The position numbers were made by a program, and so were the translations under genes. From Enterobacter cancerogenus (GTDB lineage Bacteria; Pseudomonadota; Gammaproteobacteria; Enterobacterales; Enterobacteriaceae), in the NCBI RefSeq assembly GCF_019047785.1, contig NZ_CP077290.1, positions 2,542,001-2,606,000 of the forward strand: a stretch of DNA of 64,000 nt, given 5' to 3'. Within the stretch, counting starts at the first letter, position 1. Each line of letters begins with the position of its first letter. The notes under the pieces are model-generated. The model did no database searches, had not been told where the DNA came from, and saw only the letters and a list, made by a program, of their open reading frames with translations. Positions 31,066 to 39,673 of this stretch are shown here, one piece after another.

Positions 31066-33280
31066 GCAAGCAGACTGACCAGTTCCGCGCCTCGCCAGCC
31101 CCTGTAATTGTAATGCTGTCGCCCTGACGTGACGCCTTAAGGGTAAACGCCAATGAGCCGTCCGCCGCAGGGACGTCGCTCACCGCCGTTGCACCGTCAT
31201 TCAGGTTAAACAGCTGGAAGGCCGTCCCCTCATTCCACGCATAGTCCGGCTTGCGATCGTTGTTGCCCAGCGCCAGCAGGGTGTTATCGCGCACATAGAC
31301 CGGCAGGCTCAGGAAATCGTGCTGCTGCTTATGCCAGCGGCTGCCCTGAAGTTCATCGTTATGCCACAGGTGCGTCCAGCGCCCTTCCGGCAGATAAAAC
31401 TGCACGTCACCCGCTTCGGAGAACACTGGCGCAACCATCACCGCATCCCCCAGCATGTACTGACGGTCAAGATAATCACACGCCGGATCGTTCGGGAACT
31501 CCAGCATCATTGCGCGCAGCATCGGCGTCCCGAACTCGCGGGCCAGCGCCGCCTGGCGATACAGGTACGGCATCATCCGGCATTTTAGCTGGGTGAAGTG
31601 GCGCACCACGTCGCAAGATTCGTCATCGTACGCCCACGGCACACGATAGGATTTGCTGCCGTGCAGGCGGCTATGGCTGGAGAACAGACCGAAGGCACAC
31701 CAGCGTTTATAGACGTGCGCCGGAGCGGTGTTTTCGAACCCGCCGATATCGTGGCTCCAGAAACCAAAGCCGGACAGACCAATCGACAGCCCGCCGCGCA
31801 GGCTTTCTGCCATAGATTCATAGTTGGCGTAGCAGTCGCCGCCCCAGTGAACCGGGAATTGTTGCGCACCGACGGACGCCGAGCGGGCAAACAGCACCGC
31901 CTCGTCTTCGCCCACTGTCTCTTTTAGCACGTTCCACACCAGTTCGTTGTAAATGTAGGCGTAGTGGTTATGCATCTTCTGCGGATCGGACCCGTCGAAC
32001 CACTGCACATCTGTCGGGATGCGCTCGCCGAAGTCGGTTTTAAAGCAATCCACGCCAATATCTACCAGGCCCTTGAGCTTGTCGGCATACCACCGGCAGG
32101 CTTCCGGGTTGGTAAAGTCGTAAATCGCCAGCCCCGGCTGCCATTTGTCCCACTGCCACAGCGAACCGTCCGGGCGCTTGAGCAAATAGCCTTTCTCTTT
32201 CAGCTCTTTAAACACCGGCGACTTCTGGCCGATATAGGGGTTGATCCACACGCAGACCTTCAGCCCCTTCTCCTTGAGGCGGCGGATCATCCCTTCCGGG
32301 TCCGGGAAGGTCACCGGGTCCCACTCAAAATCACACCACTGGAAGGCCTTCATCCAGAAACAGTCGAAGTGGAAGACGTGCAGGGGCAGGTCGCGTTCGG
32401 CCATGCCGTCGATAAAGCTGTTAACCGTCGCTTCGTCGTAGTTGGTGGTAAATGAGGTGGTCAGCCACAGGCCAAACGACCACGCGGGCGGCAGCGCCGG
32501 ACGGCCAGTAAACTGCGTGTAGCGGTTGAGCACCTCTTTCGGCGTCGGGCCGTCGATCACGAAATATTCCAGATATTCGCCTTCAACGCTGAACTGCACC
32601 TTAGAGACTTTCTCTGAGCCGATCTCAAACGACACGTTTTCCGGATGGTTCACCAGCACGCCGTAGCCGCGGTTGGTGAGGTAGAACGGGATGTTTTTGT
32701 AGGATTGCTCGGTGCTGGTACCGCCATCGCGGTTCCAGGTTTCTACCGTCTGGCCGTTGCGCACCAGCGCGGTAAAACGCTCGCCCAGGCCGTAGACCGT
32801 TTCCCCTACCCCCAGGTCCAGGCGCTCGAACATGTAGTTGTGATCGGTGTTACCGTCCTGCACGTAGCCGTTATTTTTCAGCTGGCTGCCGGTAATCCGC
32901 TGTCCGTTGCGCAAGAAGTCCAGCGCCCAGAATTCCCCTTTGGTCACGCGCACGCTGATGCTGCCGCTTTTCAGCTCGGCAAACTCCGCGTTGTTTTCAA
33001 TCTCGACCTTCACGTCGTTGAGAACGTTCAGCGGATAGTGCGGGCCGTTATCCAGCGCGCCCTGGAAATGCTCGATGCGCACCCCGACAATCCCCTCCTG
33101 CGGGGCAAACAGGCGAACGGTGAACATCAATGTATCGAGTTGCCAGGTGCGTTCGCGCACGTCGCGCGGTGCCACGTACACCACCAGGTCGTTGCCCTGC
33201 TGCTCCACATCGAACACCTGAACCGGATACGTCACGTTCAGGCCCGGTTGAATAAGCCAGTTTCCATCACTGATTTTCAT
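30962..33280 (-). CDS. yicI: Alpha-xylosidase
   Basis: 772 residues, the E. coli YicI length. A glycoside hydrolase family 31 enzyme: the nucleophile Asp is in [14 protein letters not shown] (about residue 416) and the acid/base Asp in [13 protein letters not shown] (about residue 482). It releases alpha-xylose from isoprimeverose-type substrates in the cytoplasm. It is downstream of the transporter gene yicJ by 12 bp. Its last residues (NEVVVHL) differ from K-12, and its 3' end lies in the second copy of the tandem duplication. Confidence 0.95.
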   Translation of the reverse strand: MKISDGNWLIQPGLNVTYPVQVFDVEQQGNDLVVYVAPRDVRERTWQLDTLMFTVRLFAPQEGIVGVRIEHFQGALDNGPHYPLNVLNDVKVEIENNAEFAELKSGSISVRVTKGEFWALDFLRNGQRITGSQLKNNGYVQDGNTDHNYMFERLDLGVGETVYGLGERFTALVRNGQTVETWNRDGGTSTEQSYKNIPFYLTNRGYGVLVNHPENVSFEIGSEKVSKVQFSVEGEYLEYFVIDGPTPKEVLNRYTQFTGRPALPPAWSFGLWLTTSFTTNYDEATVNSFIDGMAERDLPLHVFHFDCFWMKAFQWCDFEWDPVTFPDPEGMIRRLKEKGLKVCVWINPYIGQKSPVFKELKEKGYLLKRPDGSLWQWDKWQPGLAIYDFTNPEACRWYADKLKGLVDIGVDCFKTDFGERIPTDVQWFDGSDPQKMHNHYAYIYNELVWNVLKETVGEDEAVLFARSASVGAQQFPVHWGGDCYANYESMAESLRGGLSIGLSGFGFWSHDIGGFENTAPAHVYKRWCAFGLFSSHSRLHGSKSYRVPWAYDDESCDVVRHFTQLKCRMMPYLYRQAALAREFGTPMLRAMMLEFPNDPACDYLDRQYMLGDAVMVAPVFSEAGDVQFYLPEGRWTHLWHNDELQGSRWHKQQHDFLSLPVYVRDNTLLALGNNDRKPDYAWNEGTAFQLFNLNDGATAVSDVPAADGSLAFTLKASRQGDSITITGAGEARNWSVCLRNVQKVSSVKGGSHAGSEWGVVVKAEGNEVVVHL

Positions 33281-33292
33281 CTTCTCGTCCTC

Positions 33293-34684
33293 TTAGTTCT
33301 GTAATTCTTTGCTGACCGGCAGGTTCTCAAATTCCTGCTGATTGCGGCGCGCGCCCTGCGCCAGCTCGCCCATGATTTTGATCAGGAACGGCGTTTTCAG
33401 CGTGTAATAGCGTTTGGCGATAATGGCGCTCAGCACGTAGCAGATGGCCGGAACCAGGGTAAACAGGCCAACAATGATGCTGATGGTCGCGCTGTTCTGG
33501 GTTTTGGCCGCCGCGTCATACCCGCCGCCTGCCAGCATCCAGCCGATCAATGCCCCGCCCAGCGCCAGGCCAAGCTTGAGCACGAACAAGGTACCCGCGA
33601 AGCTGATGCCGGTCAGGCGTTTGCCGTTAGTCCATTCGCCGTAGTCGACGGTATCGGACATCATCACCCACTGGATTGGCGTCACCAGCTGGTGCAGCAC
33701 GCCAATGACGAAGATGAAGGCGAACATCAGGACGGTGGCATGCATCGGCACGAAGAACATCGCCACGCTCACCACCGCCAGCGCGGCGTTGGTCCACCAG
33801 AAGATGCTGACCTTGCATTTCCAGTCGGTGAGCGGTTTCGCCAGTGCGGAGCCAATCAGGTTGCCGACGCAGTAGGTGGTGAGGAACGCGACGAACACTT
33901 CTGGCGAGCCCATGATCCAGGTGCAGTAGTACATCATCGCGCCGCCGCGCACGCAGACGGCGAGAATGTTGAGGATGGTGAGCACGCCCACGATGCGCCA
34001 CTGGTCGTTGTGCCAGATGTCGCGCAGGTCTTCACGCATGGAGGTGGTGCTCGGCGGCACCTGGATGCGCTCTTTGGTGGTGAAGAAGCAGAACGCCAGC
34101 ATCAGGAACGCGACCACCGACAGCACGGCGATCCCGCCCTGGAAACCAAAGGCCTTGTCTTCCCCGCCAATCAACTTCACCAGCGGCATCATCAGCACCG
34201 TGGAGAGCATCCCTCCCGCCGTCGCCAGCACAAAGCGCCAGGACTGCAGGGAGATACGCTGCGTCGGGTCGTTGGTGATCACCCCGCCCAGCGCGCAGTA
34301 AGGAATATTCACCACGGTATAGAGCAGGGTCAGCAGAGTATAGGTAACGGCGGCGTAAATCATTTTGCCGTTCAGGCTGAGGTCTGGCGTGGTGTAGGCC
34401 AGCACGCAGACGATGCCAAACGGGATCGCGCCGAACAGTATCCACGGACGGAACTTGCCCCAGCGGCTGCGGGTGCGGTCGGCGATCAGCCCCATGCACG
34501 GGTCGGAGATGGCATCCAGGGCGCGCGCCAGCAGGAACATGGTGCCGACAAACCCGGCGGGGATACCAAAGATATCGGTGTAGAAAAACATCATATACAA
34601 CATAACGTTATCAAAAATGATATGGCTGGCGGCATCGCCCATGCCGTAGCCAATCTTCTCTTTTACAGACAGTACTTCGCTCAT
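33293..34684 (-). CDS. yicJ: GPH-family sugar/cation symporter YicJ
   Basis: 463 residues with twelve transmembrane helices of the glycoside-pentoside-hexuronide family (major facilitator fold). DAISDPCMGLIADRTRSRWGKFRPW is the conserved loop 2-3 motif. It is presumed to import the alpha-xyloside hydrolysed by YicI, with which it forms an operon. Confidence 0.93.
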   Translation of the reverse strand: MSEVLSVKEKIGYGMGDAASHIIFDNVMLYMMFFYTDIFGIPAGFVGTMFLLARALDAISDPCMGLIADRTRSRWGKFRPWILFGAIPFGIVCVLAYTTPDLSLNGKMIYAAVTYTLLTLLYTVVNIPYCALGGVITNDPTQRISLQSWRFVLATAGGMLSTVLMMPLVKLIGGEDKAFGFQGGIAVLSVVAFLMLAFCFFTTKERIQVPPSTTSMREDLRDIWHNDQWRIVGVLTILNILAVCVRGGAMMYYCTWIMGSPEVFVAFLTTYCVGNLIGSALAKPLTDWKCKVSIFWWTNAALAVVSVAMFFVPMHATVLMFAFIFVIGVLHQLVTPIQWVMMSDTVDYGEWTNGKRLTGISFAGTLFVLKLGLALGGALIGWMLAGGGYDAAAKTQNSATISIIVGLFTLVPAICYVLSAIIAKRYYTLKTPFLIKIMGELAQGARRNQQEFENLPVSKELQN

Positions 34685-34799
34685 ATTTTTATATCCTTCA
34701 CGCTGTAGGGGGCGCTGAGACCGGTTACCGTGTTTTTAAACCATTGTTTCGAAGACGGGTATTCTGATTTCTGGTTAGCAAGTTATGTTTCTTGTTTTT

Positions 34800-34815
34800 T
34801 GTGATCGCGATAAAA
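34800..34815 (-). promoter_or_regulatory. Possible CRP site upstream of yicJI
   Basis: tgtgatcgcgataaaa keeps the full TGTGA half-site and 3 of 5 bases of the second half. It lies 116 bp upstream of yicJ, in a place suited to catabolite control. The rest of 34685-34930 shows no gene. Confidence 0.3.
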
Positions 34816-34937
34816 GTTGACGAGCACGAAAAGCTAACCTGAGGATTTTCTTAGGAATTAACTGAAACAGGTGGGTTAAGGTCAAAAGAGCAGTGAAAAA
34901 AGCGTGTGGGGGGATGTGGTAAATGCCTGAAAGTAGC

Positions 34938-34943
34938 TATAAT
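34938..34943 (+). promoter_or_regulatory. selC promoter -10 element
   Basis: A consensus TATAAT lies about 31 bp before the mature tRNA and is followed by a G+C-rich discriminator (gcgcccc), the pattern of stringently controlled stable-RNA promoters. No good -35 is seen at 17 bp. Confidence 0.6.
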
Positions 34944-34974
34944 GCGCCCCGCCTCCATGTAGCAATCGAGGCGC

Positions 34975-35069
34975 GGAAGATCGTCATCTCCGGTGAGGTG
35001 GCTGGACTTCAAATCCAGTTGGGGACGCCAGCGTTCCCGGGCAGGTTCGACTCCTGTGATCTTCCGCCA
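34975..35069 (+). tRNA. selC: tRNA-Sec (UCA anticodon)
   Basis: A 95-nt gene with encoded CCA, beginning ggaagatcg and ending gatcttccgcca. It has the long acceptor stem and long variable arm of tRNA-Sec, with the anticodon loop acttcaaat (anticodon TCA). The 3' end of selC is a classical integration site for pathogenicity islands, and accessory DNA begins right after it here. Confidence 0.97.
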
Positions 35070-35317
35070 AAAATGCCGCTACTTTTCTATATTTATTAAT
35101 TTCGTACTATTTTTATTCTCATTTTAATTGAGTTTAATATTTCCTATATTTTCTAAAAATGCACGATTCGTGCTCTTTTTTTTAACACCAGAATACAAAA
35201 TAAAATAACCTTTGAAATTTTATTCATAAAGGATTATTAATATATTTGATCGGCCAACTGAACAGTATCCGTAGTATCTAAAACAATCTAATAACATTTT
35301 TTACATTTAGGTGGAAT
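35070..35317. other. AT-rich spacer between selC and the Thoeris genes
   Basis: 248 bp, very AT-rich, without an open frame of note. The promoter for the following two genes should lie here; several AT-rich -10-like sequences occur and none stands out. Confidence 0.5.
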
Positions 35318-35878
35318 ATGTATCAAGAAAAAGGAAATTATTGTGCTTTTTATGTTTCTGAACCTTTTAATCAGAGTTCATTAGGGGCACATGCAACTAA
35401 AGATTTTGTATATTATAATTTACTAAGATCATGGAAAGGCGCAGATCCCTCATTTCCATTTATTGATTCTCATAGCTCAACTTATAGTGTTCGGGATGGA
35501 AGTGATTGGGAAAAAACTCTTAAACCGAGATTGCATCAAAGACTCAAAAATTCGAAAAACATCATTCTATTTTTAAGTTCATCCACCATCAATTCAAGAG
35601 CGATAAGAGAAGAAGTTGATTACGCAATAAATACTCTATCATTACCCGTGATTGTAATATATCCAGAGTTTGAAAATAAAGAGGATATACACAATGCCAA
35701 TGGCTTCACGAAGAAAATAACTGATCTTTGGGATCTGCTTCCAATTTTTCGTGATTCTAAAAATAAAGTTCCAGTAATGCATATGCCTTTAAAAAAAGAA
35801 CTTGTCAAATTAGCGTTAAAAGATAAAGACTTCTATTTAGGGGGCAATGCTCAAAATATTGGATATTACTATAGCTGA
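35318..35878 (+). CDS. thsB: TIR-like (ThsB-type) protein of a probable Thoeris II defence system
   Basis: 186 residues, no signal peptide. Residues about 8-110 fit the TIR-like ThsB fold (DUF1863): beta-strand YCAFYVSEPF, then KNIILFLSSSTINS and SRAIREEVDYAI, aligning with the family S-x-W-x-x-x-E-I-x-x-A pattern and placing the probable NADase glutamate at Glu99, followed by strand LPVIVIYPEF. In Thoeris, ThsB senses infection and makes a cyclic or conjugated ADP-ribose signal from NAD+. The ATG follows AGGTGG. The next gene is a membrane-macro ThsA, which is what defines the system. Family membership is by remembered pattern; the usual Trp is Ala here. Confidence 0.72.
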   Translation: MYQEKGNYCAFYVSEPFNQSSLGAHATKDFVYYNLLRSWKGADPSFPFIDSHSSTYSVRDGSDWEKTLKPRLHQRLKNSKNIILFLSSSTINSRAIREEVDYAINTLSLPVIVIYPEFENKEDIHNANGFTKKITDLWDLLPIFRDSKNKVPVMHMPLKKELVKLALKDKDFYLGGNAQNIGYYYS

Positions 35879-35929
35879 TAAATTACCGCATTATATATTT
35901 ATGTAATGCGGTTCATTAGGATTTTTATC

Positions 35930-36766
35930 ATGAAAAAAATACAGTTTTTCGATAGCAGAGTGAGAGACAATTTTTCTAAATATATCTCAACAATAAGTAC
36001 TGTAGCCTCTGTTTTATTAATTTTCTTTAATATACCGGAAGACAAAAAAATTATTTTATTTGCTGTTTTTTTGGTGTGTCTTTCTTTACTTTACTGCAAA
36101 ATATGGTGGCACTTTAATAACCTTCGAGAAATTGAATTAGATGTTGAAGGTAGTAAAGTAATGATTAAGACTGGAGACTTATTTTTACAAACTGGTTTGA
36201 AATGTATAGCATTTAACGAGTATTTTGACACTCAGGTTGACGAAAAAATCATATCATCAACATCTTTAAATGGTCAGTATATTAATAAGAAGTTTGCAAA
36301 CTCGGTTAATGAACTAGACAAAATAATAGCTAATTATGAATTTGAAGAAGAAGAAAAAATAGAAGTTAATGATGAAAGAAGAGCAGGAAAAAAGGTAAAG
36401 TACTCTCTCGGAACGACTTGCGTTATTGATGATTATTTGCTTACTGCCTTTAGTCATTTTGACAAAAACAATAAAGCATATCTTTCTATGCCAGATTATT
36501 TATCATTTTTAATAACCTTTTGGGATAAAGTAAATAAAGTGTATGCTCAAAGGAATGTATCTGTTCCTATCTTTGGTTCAGGAATCACGCGAATAAAAGA
36601 ACATAAAAACATTAGCGATGAAGAACTATTGAAGATTATGCTTTGGACATTTAGAATAAGTGAGATGAGATTCAAATATCCTGCAAAACTTTCAATTATT
36701 ATTAATCATGAAAAGATTAAAACCATCAATTTATTAGATATCAAATCTGCACGAAATGGAATTTAA
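35930..36766 (+). CDS. thsA: Transmembrane macro-domain (ThsA-type) effector of a probable Thoeris II system
   Basis: I chose the ATG at 35930 (278 residues), with AGGA eight bases upstream; an ATG at 35906 adds eight residues. Two membrane helices (about 18-34 and 41-59) precede a cytoplasmic macro-type domain from about residue 68: KTGDLFLQTGLKCIAFNEYF, SSTSLNGQYIN, LLTAFSHFDKNNKAYL and VPIFGSGITR, the last being the ligand-binding loop. This is the layout of type II Thoeris ThsA, where the macro domain binds the ThsB product (His-ADPR has been reported) and the membrane part kills the cell. It follows thsB by 51 bp and is equally AT-rich. Confidence 0.75.
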   Translation: MKKIQFFDSRVRDNFSKYISTISTVASVLLIFFNIPEDKKIILFAVFLVCLSLLYCKIWWHFNNLREIELDVEGSKVMIKTGDLFLQTGLKCIAFNEYFDTQVDEKIISSTSLNGQYINKKFANSVNELDKIIANYEFEEEEKIEVNDERRAGKKVKYSLGTTCVIDDYLLTAFSHFDKNNKAYLSMPDYLSFLITFWDKVNKVYAQRNVSVPIFGSGITRIKEHKNISDEELLKIMLWTFRISEMRFKYPAKLSIIINHEKIKTINLLDIKSARNGI

Positions 36767-36779
36767 TCACAGCTCAATA

Positions 36780-36971
36780 TCACCCCTTTGGTTTGATACC
36801 TCTGGCGACTAGCGCTTGTCTCGCCAGTTCCTTCAACCAGCTGGCGAGACTCACCCCTTCCTCAGCCGCCACCGCATCCAACTGTTCCTTCAATGCCGGA
36901 TCAATACGCATTTTAAACTGCGGAGATTGCCCACCACCTTTTGGCTTTTTTTCGCGCGATATGATTGACAT
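36780..36971 (-). CDS. Small ribbon-helix-helix (Arc/HicB-like) DNA-binding protein
   Basis: 63 residues with the strand QFKMRIDPALKEQL and helices up to ASWLKELARQAL, the Arc/MetJ ribbon-helix-helix pattern. The N-terminus is Lys/Gly-rich. The start overlaps a repeat: gaggccacctat lies just upstream of the ATG (36972-36983) and again at 37006-37017, a likely operator for autorepression. It is divergent from the SymE-like gene, so it may repress that gene as well. No toxin partner is evident on its own strand. Confidence 0.6.
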   Translation of the reverse strand: MSIISREKKPKGGGQSPQFKMRIDPALKEQLDAVAAEEGVSLASWLKELARQALVARGIKPKG

Positions 36972-37017
36972 GAGGCCACCTATTCATCTACTCTGACATA
37001 CATAGGAGGCCACCTAT
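36972..37017. promoter_or_regulatory. Direct-repeat operator candidate between the RHH gene and symE-like gene
   Basis: gaggccacctat occurs twice, 34 bp apart (36972-36983 and 37006-37017), in the divergent intergenic region. The second copy is set in an inverted repeat ATAGG-6-CCTAT. Ribbon-helix-helix proteins bind such short repeats. On the minus strand each copy also supplies an AGGTGG before an ATG, the upstream one for a seven-codon frame. Confidence 0.45.
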
Positions 37018-37096
37018 ACCTCCTGCATTAGCAACGCTCCGATGTGCGGGAACACAACCGGAGCGTCTAACCTCACCAACTATCAAGGAGTTGATT

Positions 37097-37438
37097 ATGG
37101 CTGATACGCATTCTACCCCAGACACCGACCAATCCGGAACCGAGCACTCGCTAATTGTGGGATACCGCCCGAATGTATTAGACAAATCCACGCCGAAAAT
37201 CATTCTTTCCGGCAAATGGCTGCGCGCGGCGGGGTTTGATACCGGACAGCAGGTCACGGTCAAGGTGATGAAGGGATGCATCGTTCTGGTGGCGTATAAC
37301 GAGCAGGAGCAGAGGTTGCAGGATGATTATAAACGGACGAAGGCGAAGCTCAGTGAAATAGAGGACGCGCTCGCTGCGATTCAAACCCAGCTTCCTGGAA
37401 AGCACCTCGCAAAACCAAATACAAACCACCTGGCTTAG
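37097..37438 (+). CDS. SymE-like toxin family protein
   Basis: 113 residues from the ATG at 37097, six bases after AAGGAG. It begins MADTHSTPD and carries an AbrB-like core, PKIILSGKWLRAAGFDTGQQVTVKVMKGCIVL, which is the SymE signature. E. coli SymE is an SOS-induced RNA-binding or nucleoid-condensing toxin controlled by the antisense RNA SymR. Here no LexA box is visible upstream, and I could not identify a clear antisense promoter. The C-terminus (about 75-113) is a lysine-rich helical tail unlike E. coli SymE. Confidence 0.75.
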   Translation: MADTHSTPDTDQSGTEHSLIVGYRPNVLDKSTPKIILSGKWLRAAGFDTGQQVTVKVMKGCIVLVAYNEQEQRLQDDYKRTKAKLSEIEDALAAIQTQLPGKHLAKPNTNHLA

Positions 37439-37498
37439 CGGTCGTTTCTGGCATACTACTGGCGGGTAGGCTTAATCGATAAAAAAGAAGGAAGCGAC

Positions 37499-38536
37499 AT
37501 GGCAGATAAAAACGTAATCCAATCCCCGGCGGGTGAATTTGTTATGTTTGCTAGTGAGGACGGTACGGTTCGCATCACATGTCGCTTTGAGAATGAAACG
37601 CTCTGGCTATCGCAAGCAGCCATAGCAGCTCTTTATCAAGTCACTCCTCAAGCCATTACTCAGCATATTAAAGCTATTTACGAAGAAGGTGAGCTTGAAC
37701 AAAAAGCAACTTGTAAGGCTTACTTACAAGTTCAGCAAGAAGGCCAGCGGAAGGTCAATCGGAACACGCTTCACTATAGCCTGCCCGTCATCCTCGCAAT
37801 CGGTTACCGCGTCCGCTCCACGCGAGGTACACAGTTCCGCCAGTGGGCCACCCAAACGCTTCAGGAATACCTGGTTAAAGGCTTCGTTATGGACGACGAG
37901 CGCCTGAAAAATCCGCCTGTCGGATCATCCGCCGTACCTGACTATTTCGAAGAAATGCTGGAACGCATTCGCGATATACGGGCCAGCGAACGCCGGGTCT
38001 ATCTTCGCGTAAGGGAGATTTTTGCGCTAGCCGCTGACTATCAGCCGTCGCTCAAAGAAACCACGCAATTCTTTCAGACCATCCAGAATAAACTGCATTT
38101 TGCCTGCACGGGCTACACCGCAGCTGAGTTGATTCACCACCGCGCAGATGCCAGCCAACCGCATATGGGGCTGACCAGCTATAAAGGCGAAGACGTCCGC
38201 AAAAGCGATGTCACCACCGCAAAAAATTATCTGTCTCAGGATGAGGTGAGCGAACTTAATCGCGTCGTGAATATGTGGTTGGATTTTGCCGAAGATCAGG
38301 CCAAACGCCGCAAGCAGGTATTTTTACAAGACTGGCAAACCAAACTCGATCAGTTCCTGCAATTCAACGATCGGGACGTATTGGAAGGAGCAGGTAAAAT
38401 CAGCAAGAAAGCGGCTGATGAAAAGGCGTGCTCAGAATACATTGAGTTTGAAAAAAAGCAGCGCCTGCTGAAAGAAGCCGAAGGAGAGAAAGATATCGTC
38501 GGATTATTAAAATGGGATAAGCAGGATAAGCGATAA
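37499..38536 (+). CDS. RhuM family protein
   Basis: 345 residues. The N-terminal region (about 20-130) contains ETLWLSQAAIAALYQVTPQAITQHI, a KilA-N/helix-turn-helix-like stretch, and NTLHYSLPVILAIGYRVRSTRGTQFRQWAT, the RhuM hallmark; the C-terminal half is helical and charged. RhuM was named in Salmonella SPI-3, which is inserted at selC. Its function is unknown; related proteins are common in islands and near Fic/SymE genes. GAAGG precedes the ATG. A 7-bp hairpin follows the stop. Confidence 0.85.
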   Translation: MADKNVIQSPAGEFVMFASEDGTVRITCRFENETLWLSQAAIAALYQVTPQAITQHIKAIYEEGELEQKATCKAYLQVQQEGQRKVNRNTLHYSLPVILAIGYRVRSTRGTQFRQWATQTLQEYLVKGFVMDDERLKNPPVGSSAVPDYFEEMLERIRDIRASERRVYLRVREIFALAADYQPSLKETTQFFQTIQNKLHFACTGYTAAELIHHRADASQPHMGLTSYKGEDVRKSDVTTAKNYLSQDEVSELNRVVNMWLDFAEDQAKRRKQVFLQDWQTKLDQFLQFNDRDVLEGAGKISKKAADEKACSEYIEFEKKQRLLKEAEGEKDIVGLLKWDKQDKR

Positions 38537-38557
38537 TCCCGTTACAGGTTCGGGATT
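38535..38557 (+). terminator. Hairpin after the rhuM-like gene
   Basis: aatcccg and cgggatt pair around a 9-nt loop just after the stop. There is no T run, so termination is only possible. The remaining 38558-38798 shows no gene and is AT-rich. Confidence 0.35.
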
Positions 38558-38798
38558 TAATGACATTCATCTTTTCAAGACGTGACGCTATTTTTAGTCA
38601 TCATTCCTCTTTCGATGGAAGAGCAGCCATAAAGAAATCTGATAATCCTTTGAGATCAATTCACGCAACATATATCTCACCACGATGGCCATCTATTTAA
38701 CTAGCCAACGTTTTTAAGCATTCCGATTTTGAAATGTAAGTCACAATTTAAACTAATAATGAAGAGTAGTTTCACTCAGTCTATAAAAGGGGGTTGAG

Positions 38799-39068
38799 AT
38801 GGCTATACCTGTATACTTAAGGATTGAGGATGATTCAGGCCGGAGGATTAATGGTCCTGATGATATAAAAGATCGAAAAGACTCAAGAAAAGTGATTGAA
38901 TTTATGCACTCGTTCGAACAATTTATAGATAAGTTCCCTGAGAAAATCACAGCTAATGGTAAAAGCAGTTTGCACCCTGACGACTCTTCAGAGGGCTGTA
39001 TCATTGCTCCTCTGAGTGCCAGAAGGAGTATCTGGAAAAGCAACGATGCGGTATTGGTTGTCAAATGA
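38799..39068 (+). CDS. Short Hcp-like N-terminal protein, 89 residues
   Basis: The start MAIPVYLRIEDDSGRRINGPDDIKDRKDS resembles the first 30 residues of type VI secretion tube proteins (Hcp: MAIPVYL, D-D-x-G, I-x-G, D-x-x-x-R-x-x-S), but the rest does not continue as Hcp and the protein is about half the family length. A GGGGG-rich site lies before the ATG. Its stop overlaps the next ATG (ATGA), indicating coupling. It may be a degraded or domesticated orphan hcp, or an Hcp-domain cargo adaptor. No other T6SS genes are in the window apart from the remnant near 56300. Confidence 0.5.
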   Translation: MAIPVYLRIEDDSGRRINGPDDIKDRKDSRKVIEFMHSFEQFIDKFPEKITANGKSSLHPDDSSEGCIIAPLSARRSIWKSNDAVLVVK

Positions 39069-39640
39069 AGCGCTTATTATTACTTGTTGCAATCAGTTCG
39101 CACGTTTCAGCATCTGAAATGACTGGCTTCGCGACCCAGTATTACAACGAAGACGACTCACTGACGGAAATTTCAAGCAAATTCCCCCTCACCCCTACCA
39201 TCACTGTCGGTAAGAAAACCATGAAGATGGAGGTTACGCATCTGACAGACATCTCCAGTACACCCGTCAACAAAGACGATTCCGCGCGCTGGGTTTGCCT
39301 TCATGACGACAGTGGCACTAATTACTGGTTCATTTCTGATAACGAAATGGGTGCAGGTCTACTCACTGCTCTGGCCATAGCTCAGGATGGCATTCATAAA
39401 GAGTGTGCGAAAACAACGGAACATGTCAGCGTTTCAGTCGCTAATGTTCCATTGTTGAATGCAACGCATGAGGATCTGGTCAAATTGTCCGGCATGAAAG
39501 AGATCGCCAAAAAGAAAGCGATGCTTTTCTATCAGGAGACGCCTGTACAGGAAGGCTTCATCAAGAGTAATACTGTCTCTTACTACTTTAACGGCGAAAA
39601 AGTGCGTGGCGTCATCATCGGGCAAATTACCAGTAATTAG
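39065..39640 (+). CDS. Exported protein of unknown function, partner of the Hcp-like gene
   Basis: 191 residues with a signal peptide (MKRLLLLVAISSHVSA, cleavage before SEM). The mature part has two Cys (in RWVCLHDD and HKECAKTT) that could pair in the periplasm and no family motif that I recognise. It overlaps the upstream short Hcp-like gene by 4 bp. If the upstream protein is T6SS-related, this could be a periplasmic immunity or accessory protein; that is inference from context only. Confidence 0.6.
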   Translation: MKRLLLLVAISSHVSASEMTGFATQYYNEDDSLTEISSKFPLTPTITVGKKTMKMEVTHLTDISSTPVNKDDSARWVCLHDDSGTNYWFISDNEMGAGLLTALAIAQDGIHKECAKTTEHVSVSVANVPLLNATHEDLVKLSGMKEIAKKKAMLFYQETPVQEGFIKSNTVSYYFNGEKVRGVIIGQITSN

Positions 39641-39673
39641 TTCGCAGACTCCCTTCTCCCGTGGGAGAGGGAG

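Larger units (their letters stand above)
35070..39640. other. selC-linked accessory island
   Basis: Immediately after selC the conserved K-12-like gene order ends. The first 1.7 kb is markedly AT-rich, and the next 2.9 kb carries genes typical of islands (TIR/macro pair, ribbon-helix-helix, SymE, RhuM, Hcp-like). No integrase, transposase or second copy of the selC 3' end was found by eye, so the right edge near 39640 is set only by the change in gene type and composition. Confidence 0.6.

Noticed and set aside
33692..34708. Plus-strand frame of 338 codons opposite yicJ
   Set aside because: The His/Asp/Glu/Gln-rich translation is the mirror of a transmembrane gene; yicJ itself is unmistakable.
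36988..37281. Minus-strand frame of 97 codons overlapping the 5' end of the SymE-like gene
   Set aside because: No ribosome-binding site or recognisable sequence. I considered a SymR-like antisense RNA here but found no convincing promoter.
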